From positions 1-29,868 of the forward strand of contig CAICTM010001411.1 in NCBI GenBank assembly GCA_903772945.1: a stretch of DNA of 29,868 bases. The letters are read 5' to 3'. The notes below the pieces were generated by a model, which worked only from the letters and a program-made list of their open reading frames with translations, had not been told where the DNA came from and ran no database searches. The DNA is from Seminavis robusta. Taxonomy: Eukaryota; Bacillariophyta; Bacillariophyceae; Naviculales; Naviculaceae. Position 1 is the stretch's first letter. Each line of letters starts with the position of its first letter. Positions 9,183-17,523 of the stretch are shown piece by piece. The position numbers were made by a program, and so were the translations under genes.

Positions 9183-9664
9183 GGGCCATTGAGGCTCAAG
9201 ATGAGCGGCACAGCGGTACAGTCACGTTGGACGAGCGAGGTTGGGCTTTCAAAGGAATGGTACCGTAACTCGTTGACATCTCTCAGGAAGAAAAAAACGA
9301 CAGCTACGGCGACTCGGATCCTCCGTGGGGCTTTGCTGTGCGGCACCAAACCGTTGGCATTCGCCATCTCCCCATACACGTTGATTTGCATGTGTGTAGT
9401 GACCCTTTGACGAATATTCAATCTAACCACGTACTTGTAGGCTCGAGCCAAACGTTTTAGCTGGATGAGACGACGCGGACATACGGTATGACTGGGCACT
9501 ATCGGTTCCACCAATCGCTTCTGGACCGTCACCCCGTTGCCACCCACCATTCGAGGATTGCATGTGCCGTTCATGCTCCTGGACTTGCACAGAATTTCAT
9601 GATTTGCGGATGGTTCCAGACATGGTCTTTCGTCGGGCAACAAGGTTGGAGAAGAGCTTGTCAA
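9161..9664 (-). CDS. 167-aa ORF of unknown nature (doubtful, perhaps decayed element)
   Basis: The longest frame in the 9.2-10.2 kb gap. It is Arg/Val-rich, with a hydrophobic run near residues 122-129, and has no recognised motif. It overlaps the 3' end of the tandem-module pseudogene by 22 nt on the opposite strand. Minus-strand frames at 9677-9910 and 9819-10061 could be upstream parts of the same decayed protein, but I see no conserved pattern to prove this. Confidence 0.15.
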   Translation of the reverse strand: MTSSSPTLLPDERPCLEPSANHEILCKSRSMNGTCNPRMVGGNGVTVQKRLVEPIVPSHTVCPRRLIQLKRLARAYKYVVRLNIRQRVTTHMQINVYGEMANANGLVPHSKAPRRIRVAVAVVFFFLRDVNELRYHSFESPTSLVQRDCTAVPLILSLNGPHTKISA

Positions 9665-10231
9665 TCCTCAAGCAAATCAAACATCCTCAAGCAAATCAAA
9701 CAGCAAATGAGGTCCAACCGCCAATTCTTGGCAAGGAATCCTTCCGGCTCTTCGGCGTATTGCTTTTGTTCCCAATGCACATAGACTCCTTTCATGTCTT
9801 TTACGCTTTGCCGCATCCTCACCTGCGCCCCACTCGGGACAGGCCGAGCGAAGCATATGCATCATGTCGTATATGACCTTGTGCCGTTTGAAGTCGCCAA
9901 GGAAGGTCATTCCAACTAGCTAGACCCCATCCCGTAACATTAGTTGCAGACCGGAATCGCTTGAGACACCCCTTGTAGCCCTTCATTCCATTACATCGAA
10001 GGGGTTGAGGGAGCGTAAACCAGACTGCTACCGGTAGTGCCTTGGATGTACGAGAGCACATGTAGTAGATCCTAAATGGCAGAAAATTGCCAGGCTCTAG
10101 AGATTCTATGGTTAGCCCTCTTTTCCCTCCACAATAATCGTCAAAATAGATGATTTGATTCGAGTAGAGTAGAGTTCGTAGCTTGCCCTATCCATGCAGT
10201 CATTTGACCAATCAGGCAAATGTTGCATCCA
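9183..10231. other. gene-poor gap between pseudogene and hydrolase
   Basis: No confident gene. It contains a perfect two-copy tandem repeat of a 19-nt unit (ATCCTCAAGCAAATCAAAC) at 9664-9701 and a GCTACCGGTAG palindromic stretch at about 10027, which recurs near 13166. The end near 10232 is the 3' flank of the hydrolase. Confidence 0.4.
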
Positions 10232-11413
10232 TTATTGCCCTTTTTTCTTCTGAATCTCCTCCAATACATATTCTACACCTTGCATTACCACTTCGGGTTG
10301 CTGGAGATGAATCCAATGATCTGATTTGGGGGCCATGAATACCTTGGCATGAGGCAACGACGTGGCGTGCATTTGGAGAAAGGCTGTGGTAACTGCCTTT
10401 GGAAAGAAGGTTGGTGAGTATTGTCGATGACCGGCAATGACCAGCGCCGTGGGTGGGAAATCTCTTCGAATACTATCGGTGTTGGATTGTTGTTGTTGTT
10501 GCTGCATTTGCACAAAGGTTTGCGCACATCCATCGAGTTCCATGGCTACTCTCTGCCAGACGTGACCTTCCGAATACAAGCGCGCACACGCTCGTCTCGT
10601 GGCGGATTGTTGTTGTGACAGGAGAAAGAGGGGAGGAAAATTAAAAAGTGCCAAGCGATCCAAGAATTGTAGGACTCCCGTCCAGGCAACTTTGGAATAG
10701 AACCAGAGCACGTGGGGAATGATATGGGTAAACCCCAGGGCAAAATCCGTGGGAAATGTTTGGAATTGATCTTCGTGGGCTGGATCGAGCAAGACCATTC
10801 CTTGCACGTCGTGAATGTGTTGATGGCAAAAGTGTTGTGCAATCAAGCCTCCATAGGAGTGTCCAATCAACAGATACGGCGGAGAGACGCCTCTGGCTTG
10901 CAAGAGATGAAAGAGTTCTCGGGCCAATGTGGGGGCGTCTCGCGGTCGTTGTTGGTAGTCGCTGGTAGATGTAAAGAGGACTCGATCATACATAAAGATA
11001 CCCAAAGAATGATTGTCCTGGCGGAGCTGGGACACGAGTGCTCCAAATTCCAAAGATGTGCAACCGAATCCGTGGATCAGCACGGCATTCAAGTTCTTGT
11101 TGTTGGCCGAAGAAGCAGACGGCGGCGAATACGTGGTCAACATGAGCAACGCCGAGGATTCTTTTGCGTCGGATTGGAACAAGGCACTGGCTTGAGAGTC
11201 CACTGGTTCCCTTTGGGGATTGGGGCCGATCAGAGTTTCGTCATGAATCACCTTGTACTGGAAGTATCTGCGCTTCTTTTGACCGTCTTCTGACGTCCAT
11301 TCCAGCCGTTTCATCCACAACAGAGACGCAGCTACCGTCACGACACTGGCTGTGGCTGCCAAGAGGACGTGACACGTGTCGCCTCCAATCATGATGGATC
11401 TGTTGGACGTCAT
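10232..11413 (-). CDS. alpha/beta-hydrolase fold protein, membrane-anchored
   Basis: This 393-aa ORF has one hydrophobic N-terminal segment (residues 15-33; signal anchor or signal peptide) followed by a complete alpha/beta-hydrolase domain. The oxyanion-hole strand is VLIHGFG (111-117), the nucleophile elbow GHSYGG carries Ser186, a strand ends in MVLLD with Asp210 as the likely acid, and SDHW places the catalytic His at 366. A Gln run (303-309) sits in a loop between the lid region (about 230-300) and the last strands. The length and lone membrane anchor fit serine esterase/lipase-like hydrolases of the ABHD type acting on acyl esters at a membrane; the substrate cannot be read from sequence. 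Start: the first Met is used; Met8 is an alternative. There are no introns. Upstream (11.42-11.46 kb) are TACCGG palindromes; no TATA box is obvious. Confidence 0.88.
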   Translation of the reverse strand: MTSNRSIMIGGDTCHVLLAATASVVTVAASLLWMKRLEWTSEDGQKKRRYFQYKVIHDETLIGPNPQREPVDSQASALFQSDAKESSALLMLTTYSPPSASSANNKNLNAVLIHGFGCTSLEFGALVSQLRQDNHSLGIFMYDRVLFTSTSDYQQRPRDAPTLARELFHLLQARGVSPPYLLIGHSYGGLIAQHFCHQHIHDVQGMVLLDPAHEDQFQTFPTDFALGFTHIIPHVLWFYSKVAWTGVLQFLDRLALFNFPPLFLLSQQQSATRRACARLYSEGHVWQRVAMELDGCAQTFVQMQQQQQQSNTDSIRRDFPPTALVIAGHRQYSPTFFPKAVTTAFLQMHATSLPHAKVFMAPKSDHWIHLQQPEVVMQGVEYVLEEIQKKKGQ

Positions 11414-11666
11414 GGTGTTATTGCTCTATGTTGGTACCGGTGGTACCGGTACTGAGGGCTGGTCCTAACCACATTCATGTGGTTCGTACGTTCGCACAGG
11501 AAACACATTTATTTTCGCGTATGTGTTTTCATTCTTAACCATTCGCAGATACGTCATTCGCGAATAAGCCGAACTCATCAGGGTTAGGGTGAAACTCACG
11601 GTAGTAGTACATGCATGCATGTACTTCTTCTCACTTTTCAATGATTCGAGGACGTGCTCGAGAGGA
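11414..11666. other. 5' flank of the hydrolase gene
   Basis: Contains tandem GGTACCGGT palindromes (about 11432-11455), an ACGTCA half-site (about 11550) and a two-copy TTAGGG-like stretch (11581-11591). No ORF is supported. Confidence 0.35.
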
Positions 11667-11839
11667 GATCTCACTTTTCGATTTTCGAAACTCGCTAGAG
11701 TTGGGGATAGTGCGAGATAATGAGTTCTGATCTCACTTTTCGATTTTCGAAACTCGCTAGAGTTGGGGATAGTGCGAGATAATGAGTTCTGATTTTCGAA
11801 ACTCGCTAGAGTTGGGGATAGTGCGAGATAATGAGTTCT
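11667..11839. repeat. 62-bp tandem repeat, 2.8 copies
   Basis: Unit 1 spans 11667-11728, unit 2 11729-11790, and unit 3 11791-11839 lacks the first 13 nt. The copies are essentially identical, so the amplification is recent. Each unit contains the small inverted repeat TTTCGATTTTCGAAA. The array lies between the divergent hydrolase and secreted-protein genes. Confidence 0.95.
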
Positions 11840-11858
11840 GATTGGTCCTACGCGAATT

Positions 11859-11940
11859 CCAAATCCACACGTTCGGCGAACCGCAGCTCCACTTTTTTAC
11901 TATAAACATTTTCTGCGGTTCGCCGAACGTGTGGATTTGG
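11859..11940. repeat. perfect 28-bp inverted repeat with 26-nt loop
   Basis: The left arm (11859-11886) starts CCAAATCCACACGTTCGG and the right arm (11913-11940) ends CCGAACGTGTGGATTTGG. The arms are perfectly complementary over 28 bp around an AT-rich 26-nt spacer. It could be a foldback mini-element or a strong RNA/DNA hairpin. No clear target-site duplication flanks it (GAATT on the left against GAAATT on the right is only suggestive). Confidence 0.95.
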
Positions 11941-12166
11941 AGGAAATTGAGCCGTTATTTCGATTTCGCGAACGAACGGACGTCATTTAAGCTGGATAGG
12001 ACCAGTCCTGATGATGGAGTGGTGCTTTCTGGATGGATGCTGCGTGAAATTCAGATTATTTATTATTTGTGCGGAGCGAAGGGGTTTGGCTGCTGGATCT
12101 TTCTTGTGTCTTGTTGTCCCGCCCGCCGGCCGTGGGGAAATTTTGCCGATTGGAATAGTCGCGAGA

Positions 12167-12176
12167 GTGACGTCAC
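12167..12176. promoter_or_regulatory. CRE-like GTGACGTCAC palindrome upstream of the secreted-protein gene
   Basis: A 10-bp perfect bZIP/CRE palindrome about 230 nt upstream of the ATG at 12404, with a further ACGTCA near 11980. Same motif class as at 5609-5616. Regulatory role is inferred. Confidence 0.35.
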
Positions 12177-12403
12177 GAGATCCCGTTCCATGTACGACTG
12201 CACCGTACGGTACCGTATGTTTCCACGCCTAACTCCACGGTCACAAAACTCGACGTGGAAGCCGAAGGCCAATCATCATCCGCTCCGAAAGATAACGATC
12301 CATCCTTCCTCTCGACCCACAAATTGCCTCGAGACAACTTGGTGTGTCCAATTTGAATTACTGCAATCAGGTCGATTACTAGTAAGCGCAGGACGGACGA
12401 AAC

Positions 12404-13006
12404 ATGTGGCCAGGACGAGGTAGTACTCTAGCTGCAATGGCGTTGTGCTGGTCGATTGCTTTCTCCACGGTGGAACATGTGCGAGGTTGGAAGAAGCAAC
12501 CGATGAACCAATTTGCCTTGATGAGAGACTCTGCAAGGATTCACAATGATCCACCAAAGCCAGTGTTGCAAACGAACAATGACGAGTCATCTGACTTGCA
12601 GGATGTTGAGAAGCCAAAAGAGGGAGAAGAAGAAAAACAAAATCATGGCAAACAACAAGTTCCAACTGCTGCCAACAGCAACGGTCCGAAAGAAGTCATG
12701 GATGAAACAGCTACCGCAAAGAATATCCGAGGAGGAGCCAAGGAAGAGACAGCTGCTGTCAAGAACGGCCAGGAGGGAGACGAGGGAAATGCTGCTGCCA
12801 AGAAGGAGCGCCGTGACACACCGGTACCGTGGCAATGGGCTTGGGTGCCGTACCTACTTTATCTGGCTCTGGGTCCTCCTCATGCATTTCCAAAGGAAGC
12901 AAAACATTTTCTTGCGATGCAAATAACAACCGGAGCACTGGAGAGGGGGCACAAAGTGCTTGCCCTCCTGTGCCTTTGGGTTTGGTGGGGACCAATGGTT
13001 CTCTGA
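12404..13006 (+). CDS. secreted/membrane protein of unknown function
   Basis: This 200-aa ORF has an N-terminal signal-peptide-like stretch (hydrophobic 9-22, polar from 26). A long hydrophilic Glu/Lys/Ala/Asn-rich linker follows (about 45-139), then a Trp/Leu-rich C-terminus with two hydrophobic segments (143-158 and 184-200). Met12 (codon at 12437, context GCAATGG) is an alternative start that still keeps the signal peptide. The protein would enter the secretory pathway and probably end embedded in, or anchored to, a membrane. The abrupt hydrophobic C-terminal end could be a GPI signal, or the mark of a missing 3' exon. No known domain is recognised. A CRE-like palindrome lies upstream. Confidence 0.5.
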   Translation: MWPGRGSTLAAMALCWSIAFSTVEHVRGWKKQPMNQFALMRDSARIHNDPPKPVLQTNNDESSDLQDVEKPKEGEEEKQNHGKQQVPTAANSNGPKEVMDETATAKNIRGGAKEETAAVKNGQEGDEGNAAAKKERRDTPVPWQWAWVPYLLYLALGPPHAFPKEAKHFLAMQITTGALERGHKVLALLCLWVWWGPMVL

Positions 13007-13090
13007 ATCATCTGTCGATTTCAGACAAGAAGGTACATGTAGTACATGAGCTTGCCAACCATGGTGCGGACTAGCTAGCACTTACGAGTA

Positions 13091-13180
13091 ATGGATGCAC
13101 TAGTTTTGGTTCTTGCAGCGATTGCTGCATGTATTTGGATATTTTACATGAACATCATCAAGACTGCTACCGGTAGCTAG
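13091..13180 (+). CDS. 29-aa single-pass membrane microprotein ORF (tentative)
   Basis: A short ORF (MDALVLVLAAIAACIWIFYM, then NIIKTATGS) that is almost entirely one transmembrane helix with a short polar tail, 85 nt after the stop of the preceding membrane protein. It may be a microprotein, or a 3' exon of the upstream gene, or chance. The only support is composition and a plausible context (TAATGG). Confidence 0.2.
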   Translation: MDALVLVLAAIAACIWIFYMNIIKTATGS

Positions 13181-13727
13181 CCTGCTTCATGCTGTTAAGT
13201 TTGTTTGGTGGGGCATGATCATGAGTTTTTGGAGCTTCGTGGTTCGCCATGCAAGCACTGGCACTTTTGCAAAAATGAAGTAGATTTTAGATTTGGACGC
13301 TGGCATGGAGTCTTCCTCGACTCCAGACGCCATTGTCCTCTTCGATTGGTGGCTACTAGCAATGTGTGGCTTGGATTGGCTCCTGCTGCGACTGTTCTCC
13401 TGATAACCCTAACCCTATCTACGGTGACGTACCAGTCCAGGCAGGAGCAAGTGTGCTTCCACATTGCTCTGCTTAGAGTCATGGCAATAGTTCAGCGTAC
13501 GGAACCGGTACCCGGTACCGTATCGATAGCTGCCTTCGCAGTTCTTGGAGCTTCGTGGTTGGTTCGTGGAAGGACGTCTGTGAAATGAGGAAGAAGAACT
13601 TGAAACTGACCAAAAGATTCGATTCCGACCACGCAAACACAACCCCCCTTCCCACAGTTCCCTCTAAGCCATACCAGGTAGTGACCCACAAATCATAACA
13701 TCCTTCTACCAGCGGCAAAACATTGCA
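13181..13727. other. intergenic; no gene seen
   Basis: Short ORFs on both strands only. The phrase TTGGAGCTTCGTGGTT occurs twice (about 13231 and 13545), and there is a two-copy CCCTAA stretch near 13404. It forms the 5' flank of the GFA-type gene. Confidence 0.35.
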
Positions 13728-14615
13728 ATGGAAACTCTCCGCAATAACACGGAAACACTGGCGGCAGTAGTGATGGGGACGGCTGTGGCAAGCTCAGCAG
13801 CTATCCTAGGGTTGGTCCTATCGAAGCGCAGCCAAAAGGCAACTCGTCGCGCCACTCTTGAGTGCCGCTGTGGCAAAGTCAAGGCAGAAATCCATCAACC
13901 AGCCGCCAACTACAAGTATTTGGAAACAACTAATATGCAATGTGGCTGTAACGATTGTATGGGATATTGCAAGGCGGTGAGTTGAAAGGTGAGCGGGTGT
14001 GGAGATTCATATTCGTGATCTTATTTGGTTGTTATTGGATCCTCCGTCTACCCCAAACGCTCTGTCCACACACAGGTTCTGAAGGAAGGATCCACAGATG
14101 ATGCCTTTCAAAACTCCTTCTTCAACCCAGGGGTTCCCACCATTTTACTGTATTCGAGTGAAATCAAAATAGTTGCTGGCAAAGAATACTTGGAGCATAT
14201 GAAGTTGTCCCCGAAGACAGACAATCTCCGTGTCTTTACCACATGCTGTGGTACACCAGTCAGTGTCAGCAGTGAGAGTGCCCCAATGAACTTGGTCTAC
14301 TGTCCAAACATTCATCCCTCCACTAAATGTGGGCAGAATGAAGTCCCATTTCCAAAAGATGTTTTGGACAAATCAACTCTCTGCTTTCATGGTGCCAGGT
14401 TTCTAAAAGACCCGCCATCACTAGCCAAGGCCGAGCAGATACAGATGAGGGTGGTTGCTGAAGCCAACGCTCCTGGTTTCATTCTTGGACTGCTTGGTAG
14501 GTTAGTGCTTCTGGTGGGACTAGGAGCAAGAGGACCTGGAGAAGGATTTCCTGTGGCAGATGGCAAAACAGTAGGAATTGGTTACGACTCCATCACAAAA
14601 TTGCTGAAAAAATGA
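13728..14615 (+). CDS. GFA/CENP-V-type zinc protein, membrane-anchored, two exons
   Basis: Exon 1 is 13728-13976 (83 codons) and exon 2 is 14076-14615, giving 262 aa. The intron lies in phase 0. The N-terminal transmembrane segment is at 11-31. Zinc-ligand motifs of the GFA (glutathione-dependent formaldehyde-activating enzyme/CENP-V) fold follow: CRCG (Cys46, Cys48), CGCNDC (Cys72, Cys74, Cys77) and, in exon 2, VFTTCCGT (Cys141). In the family the last motif is FCxxCG; here its first Cys is Thr138, with an extra Cys140 beside Cys141. Six of the seven usual Cys are therefore present, and the structural zinc site may be altered. A second hydrophobic stretch lies at 216-233. Family members bind glutathione/formaldehyde adducts or act as carbon-sulfur lyases; the substrate here is unknown. 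The membrane anchor is unusual for the family. Confidence 0.85.
13977..14075 (+). other. 99-nt intron of the GFA-type gene
   Basis: Donor GCG|GTGAGT, acceptor CCACACACAG|GTT. Unspliced, the reading frame stops two codons into the intron (GTG AGT TGA). Spliced, the GFA domain is continuous. Confidence 0.85.
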
Positions 14616-15087
14616 TAGAATGGTAGGAAGAGAGCAGGCATTGGCAGCTTTCGAGTCAAGACAAACATACAACAAACCTCGCTGTCTCGACAGGGAGTGC
14701 AAATCCTAGGCGAGCTTTAGTTTTGCTACACGTAGCTGGCTTGCACAACCTGTGCCTGTCGACACAACCTGAAGCTTCAGTCACCACCCATTCAGCAGGT
14801 ACTTGAATCTCTTGCCTTTGTGCTTCACCTCAATAGCAGTCAACTGTCTAGCCAGCTGCCGAGTGAGCTGGGACTCTTCGCCAAGCTTGCCACAACACGC
14901 GCTGGACGTCAAGAACAGACAGAAAGGCGGGAATGGCAGGAACCAAAGTGCTCCACCATAGATACTAGTCTATAGCCATCCTGGTTCAGATCAGATCATA
15001 GCTCTATGAAACCAGAACATACGTATTTCGACTTACTGGACCAAACTATATGTACAGTAGCAAAACTATCATAATTGCTTCTATGAA
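14616..15087. other. convergent intergenic region
   Basis: 3' flanks of two convergent genes (GFA-type and tyrosinase). No ORF, repeat or RNA gene is recognised. Confidence 0.4.
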
Positions 15088-17523
15088 TTAGATCATGTAG
15101 GAGATTGTCGCACCAAAAACAACAGACGCAGCCATAACAGAAACAGAGAAGCTTGTAGCCGAAGACGCCTCCAGGTTGACCTCAGACGCCTCCTGGTTGA
15201 CCTCAGTGTTGGTTGTTGTAATGTCATCACCTGGTAGCTTGACTTGGCCCTGAAAGCTATTGCACGCAGTGCTGTCCTGAAGGCAAGCAATGTTGGTATC
15301 GTATGTGTAGAGTGCTGTCTCGGGTCCCATCCAACAAACCAAGTCAGCATGAGTCAACAGGGCGCCACCAGCAGAACCAGAGGAACGACCAAGCGCCTCC
15401 TCCATGCTTTCATTCTCCTTGCCTTCCATGGCGAAGCCCAAGTCAGCAGCACTGAATCCCCAAGAGCTAGAAGCAACATCGTTCAAGTGGGCACCGTAAA
15501 AGTCTCCGTTCCCTGTCATCCCGGGGCGAGGACCAATAAACGTGCCGCCTTCGACGGGGAAACCGTAGTACTCACACACGAGCTCTTCCTTGGCATTGTT
15601 GCGCATCATCCACCAATGGCGGTTTCTGTCGAGGTTGGCATGATGGAACATAAAGATGGGACCATTGGGACTAGTCTCGGGGTCTTCAAAGTCTCCTCGT
15701 TTACCCTCGTTGTTCGGACGCCCCCCGATAGTTCCGTGGGCGCCGCTGTGGAGACTGGGCCTACCCTGTTCAATGCACCTGTACCAGTCATTCCACTCTT
15801 GCACATCCTGGCCAGTGCATCCCCACCAGACTTGTTCTGAAGGTGCCTCTGATTCCCACTGGGAGCCACTTCCGTATCGAGTAGCATACATGGCTGTCAC
15901 GTTGTTTTCGCCTCCACGAAGAATAGACGGTGACGCCATGTTTCCATTGAAAGTCACTGTCGAGGTATCCGTCATGTATGGAGTCCAATCGTCAATGGAA
16001 AATGTGCTGGAGACGGGCCAGTTCGCAAACTTTCCAGTGGTAACTTCCATCGTCGCAGAAGATCCAGCGGGATCTACACCAAAGTAGTCCTCTATGAAGA
16101 CGGATGGCTGAGCAACCGTTTCGTCCCAGTACGGCATTGCTTCGATGGAAGGATCAATGGCCAAGAGTGCATTCTCAAACTCCAAAACAAAGGCCGCATG
16201 CCATGTGATAAAGTGTGCACCCTTATGAGCCTCGTCTCCACGACTATCCGTAGTGGCCACGGCATGCTTGACGACAAAGTAGTCGTAGGTTCGAAAGTTG
16301 TCTCCGTAGTTGATTTTTCCAGCCTCCATGGATGGTTCCGTCTTCATGATCCACATGGCCGCCACGACCTTGTCCCATTCCTGGGTGGACAAGGAACGAA
16401 TCTCCCGGCGGACGCGTTGACTAGATGGATCTTTGGTTGGTGCTGTACATTGTGGGAAATCTTCTGTGGGAGTGCATTGGCTTAGTGTGATGGGTGTTGA
16501 GGTGGTGGTCTCTGCAGTGGATGTTTCTTCCATTGTTTCTTCGGTTGTTTCTTCGGTTGTGTCCGAACCCAAACTCACTACATGAATCTGCGCCGTTTGC
16601 TGGATGCCGGCGTAAAAGTATCCCGTAGTGGGAGCGTACGTGAGAGACTCGATTCCCTTGTCGGTGGGGACATTCCCAACAATGGAGTTCAAGTCCCATT
16701 CCGTGTTCACAGCGCCAGTCTCCAGGTCGAGTTGGTAGATGTAGTTGTATTCGTCTCCCACATACAGCATTGTGCTGCATTGATCCGGCCCACACGTCAA
16801 GCCTTCCATGTCGACATCATGGCCCACCGTGGACCCATCAAAGGACCAAGTGTTGAGAATGGACGAGGTTGTCTTATCGACTTGGACAATGGACTTGGGG
16901 TAGTTTGCGGTGAGTGATCCTTCCACGGGATGAACGCCATTGACACCAAACCAAGTGTCACCCAAGACCACAATCCCGCTGTTACGAAAGTACTCGTCAT
17001 TGCCTCCTCCTTCGGTGGCACTGATATCGGACGCCGAAAGACTCCAGGACTGGCTCACAGTGGGAGTCCATGTCACCGATGATTCCGTGCAAGTTCCGTC
17101 GCTGGAACAGCCACACGGATTGGTCCAGTCGACCTCGTAGACGCTCCCTCCCAAATAGTTTTCGCCTTGAGGAGCATAAATTGGACCCTGCGAATCGACA
17201 ATATAAGCCTTGTTGTTGTCGGGCGTAATGTAAAAGCCATCGACACGGCTCATTCCCACGGATTGTGGAATGGTAATGAAACAACGCTGATCACCCTCGG
17301 TGGTGTACGCATACAAGGAGTGGTCGCCGTTGGTCCTGGTTCCACATAGAATGTAGAGTAATCCAGATTCGTCATCAAAGAACATGCCAGAGGGGGACGC
17401 TGGAATGCCAAAGGAAGAAATCTCCGTCACAGATCCTGCCGCGGGAAGGGCCATTGTCATTGTCAGCGACGATGTGAGAAAGGACGCGATCACGGCGCCT
17501 TTGGCAAGAGTGGACGACATCAT
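15088..17523 (-). CDS. secreted beta-propeller-tyrosinase fusion, probably GPI-anchored
   Basis: This 811-aa ORF has a signal peptide (about 1-26), then a beta-propeller-like region (about 32-318) with blade phrases such as LLYILCG, KAYIVDS, VDMEGLTCG and IYQLDLETG. It resembles SdiA-regulated/esterase-like phytase propellers. After a Thr/Glu linker (321-345) comes a type-3 copper (tyrosinase) domain. CuA His are 420, 433 and 442 (H-x8-WH followed by FVLEFE). CuB His are 592, 596 and 628 (HSGAH, then GPIFMFHHANLDRNRHWW). Tyrosinases hydroxylate monophenols and/or oxidise diphenols to quinones. The C-terminal hydrophobic tail (about 790-811) after a Ser/Thr/Ala stretch fits a GPI signal, so the enzyme should face the cell surface or wall. 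Many Asn-x-Ser/Thr sites and Cys pairs fit secretion. There are no introns. The two-domain fusion is the odd feature. Confidence 0.92.
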   Translation of the reverse strand: MMSSTLAKGAVIASFLTSSLTMTMALPAAGSVTEISSFGIPASPSGMFFDDESGLLYILCGTRTNGDHSLYAYTTEGDQRCFITIPQSVGMSRVDGFYITPDNNKAYIVDSQGPIYAPQGENYLGGSVYEVDWTNPCGCSSDGTCTESSVTWTPTVSQSWSLSASDISATEGGGNDEYFRNSGIVVLGDTWFGVNGVHPVEGSLTANYPKSIVQVDKTTSSILNTWSFDGSTVGHDVDMEGLTCGPDQCSTMLYVGDEYNYIYQLDLETGAVNTEWDLNSIVGNVPTDKGIESLTYAPTTGYFYAGIQQTAQIHVVSLGSDTTEETTEETMEETSTAETTTSTPITLSQCTPTEDFPQCTAPTKDPSSQRVRREIRSLSTQEWDKVVAAMWIMKTEPSMEAGKINYGDNFRTYDYFVVKHAVATTDSRGDEAHKGAHFITWHAAFVLEFENALLAIDPSIEAMPYWDETVAQPSVFIEDYFGVDPAGSSATMEVTTGKFANWPVSSTFSIDDWTPYMTDTSTVTFNGNMASPSILRGGENNVTAMYATRYGSGSQWESEAPSEQVWWGCTGQDVQEWNDWYRCIEQGRPSLHSGAHGTIGGRPNNEGKRGDFEDPETSPNGPIFMFHHANLDRNRHWWMMRNNAKEELVCEYYGFPVEGGTFIGPRPGMTGNGDFYGAHLNDVASSSWGFSAADLGFAMEGKENESMEEALGRSSGSAGGALLTHADLVCWMGPETALYTYDTNIACLQDSTACNSFQGQVKLPGDDITTTNTEVNQEASEVNLEASSATSFSVSVMAASVVFGATISYMI

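Noticed and set aside
10712..11293. 193-codon plus-strand ORF opposite the hydrolase
   Set aside because: It overlaps the catalytic-core codons of the alpha/beta hydrolase, which is clearly the real gene.
11581..13415. Telomere-like TTAGGG/CCCTAA stretches near 11581 and 13404
   Set aside because: Only two units each; too short to be an interstitial telomere.
15093..17284. Long opposite- or other-frame ORFs across the tyrosinase gene (e.g. 15244-15840 plus)
   Set aside because: The tyrosinase frame carries all copper-site motifs, so the rest are shadows.
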